Origin: JAVKFF01 sp040226215
Lineage (GTDB): Bacteria > Pseudomonadota > Alphaproteobacteria > DSM-16000 > Inquilinaceae
Direction of reading: 5' to 3'
Assembly: GCA_040226215.1 (NCBI GenBank)
Contig: JAVKFF010000090.1
Location: forward strand, 1-40,110
Length of the DNA: 40,110 nt
The notes below the pieces were generated by a model. That model was not told the origin of the DNA. It did no database searches and saw only the letters and a list, made by a program, of their open reading frames with translations. The position numbers were made by a program, and so were the translations under genes. Shown piece after piece: positions 14,565 to 22,341 of the stretch. Positions within the stretch are counted from its first letter, which is position 1; each line of letters starts with the position of its first letter.

Positions 14565-16117
14565 CGTGCCTCCAGGCAGCCCTCCAGATAGGCGGTGACC
14601 TCTTCGCTGCCCATCTCCAGATCGCCATGCTCGGGCCGGATCTGGGCTCCCGCCTCGACCAGGAGGCGCACGGTGCGGAGATAGTCGCCCTGCTCCCGTC
14701 CCGGGCAGTTCATCGAGCCGTGGACGGCGGTGCCCAGCGCCGTGCCGCCGAACATGTTCAGGCTCTCCAGCTCGACGCCGAACCCAAGATACATCTCGAC
14801 GATGTCCGCATGCCCCCACCAGGCTGCCGCATGCACCGGCGGCATGTCGGACTCGCCCTTCAGGTTCGGGTCGAAGCCAAGCTCGGCCAGCAGCCGCAGC
14901 ACCGGCAGGCTGTCGGCCGACATGGCGAGTTCCGTCTGCCGCGTCAGGTCCTTGACGCCAAGGCGCTGCCGGATTCCCGGATCGGCATCGAGCAGGGCCC
15001 GCGCGCCCGCCCCGTCGCCTTCCGTCACGCAGGCGAGGAAGCGGTCGGTGGCGTCGAGTGGCGTCGCATAGCCCCGCGCTTCCAGCATGTCCGCCATCGC
15101 CCGGTTGCCGCAGACCCGGGCCAGCGCGTAGGGCGTGCGCCCGTCCAGCACTGCCAGCGGATCGACGCCGTGCTCCAGCAGGATGGCGCCGATCTCGGCC
15201 GAGCGGCCACGGATGATGGCGTGGTGCAGCAGGGTCCGGTCGTCCTGGGTACGACCGGTGGGATGGGCGTAGAGCGCGCTCGCCGGATCGGCGCCATGGG
15301 CGAAGAACAGGCGCACGCCCTCCGGCGATTCTCGGTCCAGCATGCGGTGGAAGGCATTGGTGGTGCCGACTTCCGCCCCGTGCGCGAACAGCAGGCGCAC
15401 GCCGTCCAGCGTGTCGAGTTCCGTGGCATGATAGAGCGACTCGTTGTCGTTCGGATCGGCCCCCCTCTCCAGCAGTCGCCGGGCGAGGGCAAGATTGCCC
15501 GCATGGCCGAGGGCGCCATAGAGCGGCGAGAGCGTATGGTCCTCGCCGGGCTCGGCCGCGAAGCCCTGATTGACGTCCGCGCCAGCGGCAAGCAGCGCAT
15601 CGAGCAGGCGGAACTGACGCGCCACCGCTTCCGGTTCGCGCAGATTCATGCGCGAGAAGCAGAGATGGTGGATCGGCCAGCGCCGGCCGATCTGCCGCGT
15701 TGCCGCCTCCGGATCGCGGTCGAGCGCCGCCAGCACCGGTGCCTCACGCGCGAAGGCGAGCTGCAGGCCGAGATGGGCGTCGGCCAGCCCGGCATCGAGT
15801 GCCAGCAGTCGGTCGACCATGGGAAAGTTGCCGTTCGTGATGGCCCGCTCGAGCGCGGCCACCCGCTGGGCGCGGTCCAGCGCCGCAGTCTCCACGGCGA
15901 GCTTCAGCCGCGGCCAGCTTTCCGCCCCGGCCTCGCGGGCGACGACATGCAGGCAGTCGGCATGGCTGGCCCCGCCGGGCTCCCGCCGGCCGTTGAACAC
16001 GGCGTCGAAGCGGGCCCGTGCGGCAGCGTCACCCGCGACAAGGGCCTTGCGCAGGCGTTTGGCCGCCTTGCGGCGCTGGGCAAGGATGGTGTTGGGGTTC
16101 TGGGATTGCTCGCCCAT
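14558..16117 (-). CDS. Large ankyrin-repeat protein
   Basis: This is a 519-residue protein built mainly of ankyrin repeats. The N-terminal approximately 100 residues are helical and basic (AQRRKAAKRLRKALVAGD, then RFDAVFNGRRE). From about residue 105, repeats are visible with consensus fragments such as LLDALLAAGADVNQGF, LARRLLERGADPND, GVRLLFAHGAEVGTTNAF, LLHHAIIRGRSAEIGAILLEHGVDP and VHAAAWWGHADIVEMYLGFG. Start: ATG at 16117 after AGGAGG; the longer frame (to 16279) is rejected because it lacks a ribosome-binding site. There is no signal peptide, so it is likely a cytoplasmic protein-interaction scaffold. Partner unknown. Confidence 0.88.
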   Translation of the reverse strand: MGEQSQNPNTILAQRRKAAKRLRKALVAGDAAARARFDAVFNGRREPGGASHADCLHVVAREAGAESWPRLKLAVETAALDRAQRVAALERAITNGNFPMVDRLLALDAGLADAHLGLQLAFAREAPVLAALDRDPEAATRQIGRRWPIHHLCFSRMNLREPEAVARQFRLLDALLAAGADVNQGFAAEPGEDHTLSPLYGALGHAGNLALARRLLERGADPNDNESLYHATELDTLDGVRLLFAHGAEVGTTNAFHRMLDRESPEGVRLFFAHGADPASALYAHPTGRTQDDRTLLHHAIIRGRSAEIGAILLEHGVDPLAVLDGRTPYALARVCGNRAMADMLEARGYATPLDATDRFLACVTEGDGAGARALLDADPGIRQRLGVKDLTRQTELAMSADSLPVLRLLAELGFDPNLKGESDMPPVHAAAWWGHADIVEMYLGFGVELESLNMFGGTALGTAVHGSMNCPGREQGDYLRTVRLLVEAGAQIRPEHGDLEMGSEEVTAYLEGCLEARG

Positions 16118-16580
16118 GACGTCTTTCCTCCTCGTCGCCCCAATGTCCACCAGACGGGCGGGAAAAGACGGCAGGACCGTTGTCGCGATGTGCAGAGGTG
16201 AGCGGCGCGCTCTTTCCGTGGACGGGATGCCCCCTCTGGCGGGCGGCGCCATTGTCGCGGCTCGGCCAGCGGAAAGCAATGCCGGACGGCCAGGGTCGGT
16301 CGGTTAAGCTCGCGAAAACTGCCGGCCGGAAGGAGCGCGGACCTCCCCCTCTTCGAATGCCCGCGCCCCTGGGCCGATGGCGGCTCCTAGACGCCCTCGC
16401 CCGCCGGCATCGCGTGCCGGCACGGCGAAGGCGCACCATCGGCCGTCGCTGCCAGGCCGGTGATCAGTCCTCGGCCAGGAAACGGTGATGGTCCGCGTTA
16501 GAGGAACGCGCGAGACCCGGCGGATGGTTTCAGGAAAAATGCCGACATGGCGGCGCGCGGCCACGCCAGGGGTGCCCTCG

Positions 16581-16632
16581 GCGAGGACGGGGGCCCGGTC
16601 CCGGGCTGTCCCTCCAATCGGCCGGGATGACG
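16581..16632 (+). repeat. R1 repeat, diverged right half
   Basis: The sequence matches the right half of the 133-bp R1 unit seen complete at 27545 and 39000. It has the CCCGGTCCCGG block, the TCCCTCC core and a terminal GGCCGGGATGACG. The left half is not recognisable next to it. Confidence 0.6.
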
Positions 16633-16686
16633 ATGCACACGGGACCGGTCACCGGGCCTACTCGCTTCATGCTCCCAACCCTGATT

Positions 16687-16770
16687 TGTCACCCCCGATT
16701 TGATCGGGGGTCTAGAATGCCGGCGCCACACGCACCGCCGTCTGGATTTTCGCTTTCGCGGAAATGACAA
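16687..16770 (+). repeat. R2 repeat, 84-bp double-hairpin unit
   Basis: The unit is bounded by TTGTCA and TGACAA. It holds two stems: CCCCCGATTTGATCGGGGG near the left end, and CGCTTTCGCG near the right end, inside TCTGGATTTTCGC. The second copy at 24157-24240 has the same length and the same order of elements. Confidence 0.7.
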
Positions 16771-16771
16771 T

Positions 16772-16794
16772 AATAGTGTTATTTTTCAGATAGT
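16772..16794. repeat. AT-rich 23-mer flanking R2, inverted relative to the second copy
   Basis: Immediately after R2 is an AT-rich 23-mer whose reverse complement matches 20 of 23 bases at 24245-24267, which also directly follows an R2 copy. The spacer is therefore conserved but in opposite orientation, suggesting that it is part of a larger compound repeat. Confidence 0.55.
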
Positions 16795-16807
16795 AAGCAC
16801 CTCAAAT

Positions 16808-16851
16808 GGCGTGCAGCACGACGTGATGTGCTGCTGATCCGGGACCGGCCG
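16808..16851 (+). repeat. R1 repeat, diverged left half with compensated stem
   Basis: GCAGCAC (16813-16819) and GTGCTGC (16828-16834) form a stem at the position of the GCGGC/GCCGC stem of other R1 left halves. CCGGGACCGGCC follows as in the full units. Both arms have changed together, which suggests that the hairpin itself is maintained. Confidence 0.5.
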
Positions 16852-16900
16852 GGCGCCCGCGCCAGGCCGATCGGCCGGCGCGGACGCCCTCACCCGCCGC

Positions 16901-17716
16901 TCAGGCCGCCAACGCGGACGGCGCGACTGTCTCCAGCGAGACGGGATCCGCCGGCGTCCCGGTGTCCGCATTGGCGAAGGCGTCGCGCAGGATGCCGGTG
17001 AGCCGGGCCGTCATGCCCCGCGCCTCGGGCAGGTGCCCGGAAAGCACGGTGCCTGGATCGAGGCGCGCCAGCGCGGCGAGCGTGCCGGCGAAGCGGGCGC
17101 GGTCGATCCCGGCGAGCCAGGGGGCGTCGATGCGCGCCCAGGCCGTCATGCCGTCGCTGAGCGCCTCGGGGGTCAAGGCGGCGGCACTCTCCACGGGCGC
17201 GGCCAGCAGGGCGCCGAAGCTGTCGGCGGCGAACAGCACGTCGTCGCGGCCGTCGACGAAGCCCAGCGTCTCCGGAGCGTCGTAGTAGACCGGACGCACG
17301 GGCGTCAGCACCCGGTCGCCGAGGTCGAGCCGGTCGCCGGGGTTCAGCAGGTGCATGCGCTCCGGCGGCAGGCCCTGCATCATCATCTTGCCCATGCCGA
17401 GAAATGTGGTGGCGATCCGCGCCTTCGGCGCCGCGGCGAGCACGGCCGGCAGGTTGCCGACATGATCGGCATCGGCGTGGCTGATCCAGATCCAGCGCAG
17501 GTCCGCCGGGTCGACGACCTGACCCAGCGTGTCGAGAAAGGCCGGACCGAAGGCGGCGATCGAGGTGTCGACAAGCATCGGCTCGCGCCCCTTGAGCACG
17601 AAGGCGTTGACCGGAAGCACGCCCAGCCCCGGCACCGGCAGAACACCGGGCAGCACGCTCCAATCCCCTGAGACCGCGCGGCTCTCATAAAGTTTCGGTT
17701 CAGTGATGGCACTCAT
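16901..17716 (-). CDS. Metallo-beta-lactamase-fold protein (diiron-like ligand set)
   Basis: This 271-residue protein carries the MBL-fold signature WIWISHADADHVGN, giving an H80-x-D82-x-D84-H85 ligand set instead of the zinc-enzyme HxHxDH. This resembles the acidic variants of flavodiiron/ODP-like proteins. Downstream motifs are VLFAADSFGA (bridging Asp) and LSGHLPEARG (distal His). There is no signal peptide, so it is likely cytoplasmic. The start ATG at 17716 follows AAGGAG. It is divergent from a TetR regulator, with two palindromic operators in the 119-bp gap, so expression is probably repressed by that regulator and induced by a small molecule. The ligand is unknown: a hydrolase or an NO/O2-sensing role is possible. 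Confidence 0.88.
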   Translation of the reverse strand: MSAITEPKLYESRAVSGDWSVLPGVLPVPGLGVLPVNAFVLKGREPMLVDTSIAAFGPAFLDTLGQVVDPADLRWIWISHADADHVGNLPAVLAAAPKARIATTFLGMGKMMMQGLPPERMHLLNPGDRLDLGDRVLTPVRPVYYDAPETLGFVDGRDDVLFAADSFGALLAAPVESAAALTPEALSDGMTAWARIDAPWLAGIDRARFAGTLAALARLDPGTVLSGHLPEARGMTARLTGILRDAFANADTGTPADPVSLETVAPSALAA

Positions 17717-17755
17717 GTCTCTGTTCTCCTTGGCATCTTCGCAGTGGCTATTTCA

Positions 17756-17773
17756 GTGAACATTTGTGTTCGC
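17756..17773. promoter_or_regulatory. TetR operator candidate O1
   Basis: GTGAACA-TTTG-TGTTCGC: the GAACA/TGTTC arms around a 4-nt centre match operator O2 at 17815. It lies 39 nt upstream of the MBL-fold gene start, well placed to repress that gene. Confidence 0.65.
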
Positions 17774-17800
17774 TGATTTCTTATCGCCACCGGGCGGCCC

Positions 17801-17829
17801 TTGTCAAGTTTTCAATGAACAGTTATGTT
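17801..17829 (+). promoter_or_regulatory. Candidate promoter of the TetR gene, implying a leaderless mRNA
   Basis: TTGTCA (17801-17806) and TATGTT (17824-17829) have the 17-nt spacing of a sigma-70 promoter. A start site about 7 nt downstream would fall on the TetR ATG (17836), which has no ribosome-binding site in front of it. The -10 box lies inside operator O2, so repressor binding would block it. Confidence 0.45.
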
Positions 17830-17832
17830 CAT
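17815..17832. promoter_or_regulatory. TetR operator candidate O2
   Basis: ATGAACA-GTTA-TGTTCAT is a perfect 7+7 palindrome ending 3 nt before the TetR start codon. It shares its arms with O1, 59 bp centre-to-centre. Confidence 0.7.
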
Positions 17833-17835
17833 CGA

Positions 17836-18444
17836 ATGACCAGGCGACGCTATACCCTCAAGGACCGGGCCAGATCGCAGGCCGAGACGCGCCTGCGCAT
17901 CGTCGAGGCGACCATGCATCTGCATGAGGAGCTGGGGCCCCGCTCGACCACGATCAGCGCCATCGCCGAGCGGGCGGGCGTGCAACGCCTGACCGTCTAT
18001 CGCCACTTCGCGGACGAGACGGCCCTGTTCCAGGCCTGCACCGCGCACTGGCTGGCGCTCAACCCGCCGCCCGACCCGGCGGGCTGGACCGCCATCGCCG
18101 ACCCGCGGCGCCGGGCCGCGACGGCGCTGGCGGCGATCTATGCCTATTTCCAGTCCTCCCGCGCCATGCTGACCGGCGCCTACCGCGACGAACCGCTGGT
18201 GCCAGCCCTGCAGGCGCCGATGCGGGAGCTTCGTGGCCATCTGGACGGCATCGCCGACGCCCTCGCGGCCGCCATCCCGGCCCCCGCGCATGCGGGCCGG
18301 GAGCAGGTGAAAGCGACCCTGCGTCACCTGCTGTCCTATGAATGCTGGCAGTTGCTCGAGCGGCGCGGCCTCGACGAGCCGGCGAAGGTCCACCTCGCCA
18401 TCGCCTGGATCGACGGCGCGATGTCTGCCACGCCGGCGGACTGA
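17836..18444 (+). CDS. TetR-family transcriptional repressor
   Basis: This is a 202-residue TetR-type repressor. The DNA-binding domain is at about residues 15-62: RLRIVEATMHLHEELGPRSTTISAIAERAGVQRLTVYRHFADETALF. A helical ligand-binding domain follows (about 75-200), typical of the AcrR-like C-terminal group with LTGAYRDEPL and LRHLLSYECWQLL. Upstream in-frame ATGs at 17764 and 17815 are rejected because they would put the O2 operator inside the coding sequence. The ATG at 17836 directly follows the operator. Autoregulation and control of the divergent MBL-fold gene are inferred from the paired operators. Confidence 0.9.
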   Translation: MTRRRYTLKDRARSQAETRLRIVEATMHLHEELGPRSTTISAIAERAGVQRLTVYRHFADETALFQACTAHWLALNPPPDPAGWTAIADPRRRAATALAAIYAYFQSSRAMLTGAYRDEPLVPALQAPMRELRGHLDGIADALAAAIPAPAHAGREQVKATLRHLLSYECWQLLERRGLDEPAKVHLAIAWIDGAMSATPAD

Positions 18445-18616
18445 CGCAAGGCCACCGGCGAGGAGGCCTGGCTTGACAGCCGTCCCCCTCGCCTGTCAGC
18501 CCCCGGCGGCGGGCGGGACGGCCGGCGCCACCGCCGCTGACCAGGTGGAGACCAGCGGCGCTGCAGCCCGCGACTACGCCCAAAAGGGGACGGTCGTGGC
18601 AGGCGATCGCGCAGCG

Positions 18617-18632
18617 GGTGACACCTGTCACC
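18617..18632. promoter_or_regulatory. Perfect palindrome upstream of the secreted protein gene
   Basis: GGTGACA-CC-TGTCACC is a 7+7 inverted repeat about 80 nt upstream of the start at 18713. It could be an operator. No regulator gene next to it obviously fits, since its arms differ from the TetR operators. Confidence 0.3.
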
Positions 18633-18712
18633 GACACCGGCCGACGGCCCCCCTATCCTCACCCCGTCCCGTGGCAGTGGGGCCGCGGGCATCATCATGA
18701 GGGGGAATGGAA

Positions 18713-19138
18713 ATGCGTAACTGGACGACCAAGACCGCCGGGATCGCCGTGCTGGCGCTTTCGGCCCTCGCCCTGACCACCGGACCCGCCGCCGCGCAGC
18801 GCGACGGCTCCTCGCTGGTGTTTCAGCAGGTCAACCCGAACGGCTTTGTCGCCGGCCCGGCGATCAACCGCAACCTCGGGCCGCAGCGCGACGTCTGGCA
18901 TGCACTCGGCTGCCAGGAGGTCGGCAATGGCGACGTCGCCACCACCGTGCGGCTCTCCAACATCTACATCGTCGACACCGTGCCGGCCGGCAACGTGGTG
19001 TCGGTCTACGGCTCAGACGGCCAGCACGTCAGCGACCATGTGATGCCCTACGCGCTGCCGCCGGGCTCTCACGTGGACGTGCAGGTCGTGCCCTGGCAGG
19101 CCGTCTACCAGGGCTGCGTCGCGATGACCGGCCTCTGA
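18713..19138 (+). CDS. Small secreted protein of unknown function
   Basis: This is a 141-residue exported protein. Residues 1-28 form a Sec signal peptide (MRNWTTKTAG, a long hydrophobic core, GPAAAQ). The mature part of about 110 residues has beta-rich sequence (RDVWHALGCQEVGNGDVATT, VRLSNIYIVDTVPAGNVVSVY, PPGSHVDVQVVPW). Two cysteines near its ends (in LGCQEV and YQGCVAM) could form a disulfide that closes a small beta sandwich. The ATG at 18713 lies 7 nt after a GAGGGGG block. The ATG 6 nt earlier is too close to that block. No known domain is recognised. Periplasmic or surface location is likely. Confidence 0.75.
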   Translation: MRNWTTKTAGIAVLALSALALTTGPAAAQRDGSSLVFQQVNPNGFVAGPAINRNLGPQRDVWHALGCQEVGNGDVATTVRLSNIYIVDTVPAGNVVSVYGSDGQHVSDHVMPYALPPGSHVDVQVVPWQAVYQGCVAMTGL

Positions 19139-19197
19139 GGCCGAACCTTGCAACTCGATGGCCGGACGGGATACCCCCTCCCGTCCCGCCGCCCCTG

Positions 19198-19482
19198 TCA
19201 GGGCGCCGGCTGGCCGGTCGGCAGCAGCTGCGTGCCCAGCGGACAGTCGAGCAGCACCGGCACGCCGATGATCAGGCCCTCGCCGCCCGCGCCATAGCCG
19301 CCGACGGAGACGGCTTCGCAGCCCGCCGCGCTGGCATTGACGATCGCCAGATTGGCCTCGTTGACCGCCTCCGAGCCGGCGGCGAAGCTTTCGCCCAGGA
19401 CGACGATCTGCGTCGACGGTGGATTGGAAGGCGCGCAGGCGGCCAGCATGGCGGCGCCTAGCGCGATAATCGCAATGCGCAT
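19198..19482 (-). CDS. Small lipoprotein of unknown function
   Basis: This 94-residue protein has a clear lipoprotein signal: MRIAIIALGAAMLAACAPSN, with lipobox L-A-A-C16. The ATG at 19482 is preceded by GGGGAGGA, so the longer frame (to 19584) is rejected. The mature part is Gly/Ala-rich (SVGGYGAGGEGLIIGVPVLL) with two further cysteines (in AAGCEAV and LLDCPLG). Outer-membrane or periplasmic face location is expected. No domain is recognised. It converges with the small secreted protein gene. Confidence 0.72.
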   Translation of the reverse strand: MRIAIIALGAAMLAACAPSNPPSTQIVVLGESFAAGSEAVNEANLAIVNASAAGCEAVSVGGYGAGGEGLIIGVPVLLDCPLGTQLLPTGQPAP

Positions 19483-19628
19483 GGCATCCTCCCCAGTCAT
19501 CTCCGTGCCGAGGCGGCGCGGATTTTTCATAATGACTCGGAATCCGCCGACGCGCCATGCGCGACTGTGCGGCGAGCTAGCCAAGGTTTAGGTTGAGCCC
19601 GGCACGGTCAGCCGACGACATCAGCCAT

Positions 19629-19684
19629 GCTACATCCGCCCAGCTAGATCCGCTCAGCTACATCCGTTCAGCTACATCCGCTCC
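19629..19684 (-). repeat. Four tandem 14-bp repeats containing the argS stop codon
   Basis: Four consecutive 14-mers of consensus GCTACATCCGCTCA (plus strand) lie at 19629, 19643, 19657 and 19671. On the coding strand of argS each unit carries CGGATGTAG or a near variant, so the last Arg-Met-stop of ArgS is repeated four times. The first unit passed supplies the real stop. A slipped-strand origin is likely. Confidence 0.8.
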
Positions 19685-21435
19685 GGCACGTCGATGCCCA
19701 GGAGGTCGAGCAGCAGGACGAGCTGGTCATGCGCCAGTGTCGCCAGCGCCAGCCAGCCGCCGCGCCTGGCCGGATCGGGCTCGCTCAGAATGTGCGTCTG
19801 GGCGTAGAAGCGGCTGAAGGCCTGGGCCAGCGTGTAGGCGAAATCGCAGATTTCGTTGGGCGTGCGCTTGGCCTGCGCGGCGGCCACCGCGTCGGGCATT
19901 TCCGCCAGGATCAGCGCCAGTTCGCGCTCCACATCGCCCGGCGGCTGCATGGCGCCTGGCCGGTCGCCCTGCTCGGCGGCGCGGCGCAGCAGCGACTTGA
20001 TGCGCACCGCGGCATATTGCAGATAGGGGCCCGTCTTGCCCTCGAAGCGCACGAAACGGTCGAGATCGAAGACGTAGTTCGAGACCCGGTGATTGGCGAG
20101 GTCGGCGAACTTGATCGCCGCCAGCCCCACTTTCCCGGCGATGTCCCGCTTCTCAGCCTCGTCATGGTCCTGGGCCAGGTTCGCCTCTTCCATGCGGGCG
20201 AGCGCCGCCTCGCGGCCCATGCGGATCAGGTCCTGCAGCTTCATCACGCCGCCGGCGCGGGTCTTGAACGGCTTGCCGTCGGTGCCGTTCATGGTGCCGA
20301 AGCCGAGATGCTCGAGCAGCGCCTTGCCGTTCAGCCCGGCCTTGCGGGCAGTGCGGAAGACCTGCTCGAAATGCAGGTGCTGGCGCTGGTCGACGACATA
20401 GAGGATGGCATCGGGCTGGTATGTCCGCTGCCGGTCGACGATGGTGGCGAGGTCGGTGGTGCCGTACATCACCGCGCCGTCCGACTTGAGCAGGATCAGG
20501 GGCGGGATCTCGGTCCTGTCGTCCGCCTCCGCCACGCGGACGATCAGCGCGCCCTGGTCCATCTCCGCCAAACCGCGCGCCCTCAGATCCTCGACCATCG
20601 GGGCGATCAGGTCGTGCACGTCCGCCTCGCCCTTCCAGAGATCGAACTGGACGCCCAGATCGCCGAAGTCGCGCTTCATGGCGGCCAGCGAGACATCGAG
20701 GAAATGGCGCCACAGCGCCGTCGGCCCGGGCTCCCCCGCCTGCAGCGCCGCCGTCGCCTGGCGCGCCAGTTCCAGCCTGGCGGGATCGGCTTTGCAGTCG
20801 GCCGCCGCCTTCGGGTACATCGCCTCCAGGTCGTCCAGGGAGACCGGCGACTGCGCCGGATAGGGCCCTCGGTGCGCCGGGTCGAAATAGGGCAGGTCCG
20901 GCCGGTCGAGCGCGATCTCGGAGATCAGCATGCCCATCGGCAGGCCCCAGTCGCCGATATGCACGTCGCCCAGCGTGCGGTCGCCGGCGAAGGCGAAGAT
21001 GCGCCGCAGGCTGTCGCCGATGATCGAGGCGCGCAGGTGGCCCACATGCATCGGCTTGGCGATGTTCGGCCCGCCATAGTCGAGGATCACCGTCTGCGGC
21101 ACCTCCTTCGCCGGCACGCCGAGGCGCGGGTCGGCCGCCATCCGGCCGATATGGGCACCGATATCGGCGTCGGCGATCGACAGGTTCAGGAAGCCGGGCC
21201 CGGCGATCTCGACCTGGGTGAAGCGGCCGCCCGCCTGCAGCCGCGCGGCGATGCGGCCGGCCAGCTCCCGCGGATTGGTCCGCGCCTGCTTGGCCGCCGC
21301 CATCGCGCCATTGCACTGGAACTGTGCCAGGTCCGGCCTGTTGGAGACGGTGACGCGGCCGAGTTCGGCGGCCAGGCCCTCGGCTGCGAAGGCGTGGCCG
21401 ACGATTTCGGTGAGCACGGTCGTCAACGAGGACAT
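19672..21435 (-). CDS. argS: Arginyl-tRNA synthetase
   Basis: This 587-residue class I synthetase charges tRNA-Arg. The N-terminal additional domain (about 1-110) is followed by the HIGH-type motif KPMHVGHLRAS (HVGH 130-133). The catalytic core includes DVHIGDWGLPMGMLI and YGTTDLATIVDRQRT. The ArgRS-specific FKTRAGGVMKLQDLI replaces a canonical KMSKS loop, as is usual for this family. The DALR anticodon-binding domain occupies about 470-587. The in-frame ATG at 21435 (MSSLTTVLTEIVG) gives normal length; another ATG at 21477 is possible, and the frame open far upstream is not coding. No strong ribosome-binding site is visible. The 3' end overlaps a 14-bp tandem repeat. Confidence 0.96.
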   Translation of the reverse strand: MSSLTTVLTEIVGHAFAAEGLAAELGRVTVSNRPDLAQFQCNGAMAAAKQARTNPRELAGRIAARLQAGGRFTQVEIAGPGFLNLSIADADIGAHIGRMAADPRLGVPAKEVPQTVILDYGGPNIAKPMHVGHLRASIIGDSLRRIFAFAGDRTLGDVHIGDWGLPMGMLISEIALDRPDLPYFDPAHRGPYPAQSPVSLDDLEAMYPKAAADCKADPARLELARQATAALQAGEPGPTALWRHFLDVSLAAMKRDFGDLGVQFDLWKGEADVHDLIAPMVEDLRARGLAEMDQGALIVRVAEADDRTEIPPLILLKSDGAVMYGTTDLATIVDRQRTYQPDAILYVVDQRQHLHFEQVFRTARKAGLNGKALLEHLGFGTMNGTDGKPFKTRAGGVMKLQDLIRMGREAALARMEEANLAQDHDEAEKRDIAGKVGLAAIKFADLANHRVSNYVFDLDRFVRFEGKTGPYLQYAAVRIKSLLRRAAEQGDRPGAMQPPGDVERELALILAEMPDAVAAAQAKRTPNEICDFAYTLAQAFSRFYAQTHILSEPDPARRGGWLALATLAHDQLVLLLDLLGIDVPERM

Positions 21436-21657
21436 GGCGCGAGGGAACCCGGCTTGGACATGGATCGGCGGAGGCATGGGTTCTAGGCAGGCCGCCCGCC
21501 CGGCGCAAGGGGTGGCGCGCTGCACCGCACCATGCGTGGCCGGGCCATTGTGCATTGTGCGGGAACAATTCGTTTCGGATGCACGGTCTAGTGATCCAGG
21601 AAGGGAATAATCATCTTGTGTGCACCGCAAGAGACACCCGACAGGAGGGCTCAACCC

Positions 21658-22284
21658 ATGGCGAAGATCCTCGTTCTCTACTACTCGTCCTACGGCCACA
21701 TCGAGACCATGGCGGACGCCGTCGCCGACGGCGCGCGCCAGACCGGCGCGGAGGTGACCGTCAAGCGCGTGCCCGAGCTGGTGCCCGAGGACGTGGCCCG
21801 GAACGCCCACATGAAGGTCGACCAGGCTGCGCCCGTCGCCACGGTCGACGAGCTGCCGGACTACGACGCCATCATCTTCGGCGCGCCGACCCGCTTCGGC
21901 ACCGTGGCCTCGCAGATGCGCAACTTCCTCGACCAGACCGGTCCGCTCTGGGCCAAGGGCGCGCTGGTCGGCAAGGTCGGCGCGGTCTTCACCTCGACGG
22001 CGACCCAGCATGGCGGTCAGGAGTCGACGATCCTGGGCCTGCACCCCACCTTGCTGCACCATGGCATGGTGGTCGCCGGCCTGCCCTACGCCTTCGCCGG
22101 CCAGACGCGGCTGGACGAGATCACCGGCGGATCGCCCTACGGCGCCAGCACCATCGCCGGCGGCGACGGCTCGCGCCAGCCGAGCGAGAACGAGCTCGAC
22201 GGCGCCCGCTTCATGGGCCGCCATGTGGCCGAGCTGGCCGCCAAGCTGGCGATCGGCGACCAGGCACTGCGCAAGGCCGCCTGA
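21658..22284 (+). CDS. wrbA: NAD(P)H:quinone oxidoreductase, WrbA-type flavoprotein
   Basis: This 208-residue flavodoxin-like enzyme reduces quinones by two electrons, avoiding semiquinone radicals. The FMN phosphate loop is at residues 8-19 (YYSSYGHIETMA). Other WrbA blocks are GAPTRFGTVASQMRNFLDQT, VGAVFTSTATQHGGQESTIL and GLPYAFAGQTRLDEITGGSP-YGAST. The ATG at 21658 follows AGGAGG at good spacing; an in-frame upstream start at 21616 is rejected. It is followed 57 nt later by the glutathionyl-hydroquinone reductase and pirin genes, which fits a shared quinone-stress function. Divergent from argS. Confidence 0.95.
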   Translation: MAKILVLYYSSYGHIETMADAVADGARQTGAEVTVKRVPELVPEDVARNAHMKVDQAAPVATVDELPDYDAIIFGAPTRFGTVASQMRNFLDQTGPLWAKGALVGKVGAVFTSTATQHGGQESTILGLHPTLLHHGMVVAGLPYAFAGQTRLDEITGGSPYGASTIAGGDGSRQPSENELDGARFMGRHVAELAAKLAIGDQALRKAA

Positions 22285-22341
22285 CGGGCCTCCCCGGGGC
22301 GGCTGCATACGACGAATGCGTTCGAGAGAAAGGCTGAATCA

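Larger units (their letters stand above)
16118..16900. other. Intergenic region with repeats, no gene recognised
   Basis: This 783-base spacer separates the ankyrin and metallo-beta-lactamase genes. Bases 16118-16580 hold the ankyrin-gene promoter region and show nothing I can name. Bases 16581-16851 are occupied by pieces of the two repeat families R1 and R2 (listed separately). Short open frames here look accidental. Confidence 0.5.

Noticed and set aside
19629..19684. Short tandem repeats considered as a CRISPR array (also 39913-39946)
   Set aside because: Units are 12-14 bp, directly adjacent with no spacers, and no cas genes are present.
19672..22308. A minus-strand frame joining argS to 290 extra N-terminal codons
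   Set aside because: The extra part is antisense to wrbA and has no family resemblance; ArgS has a normal start at 21435.
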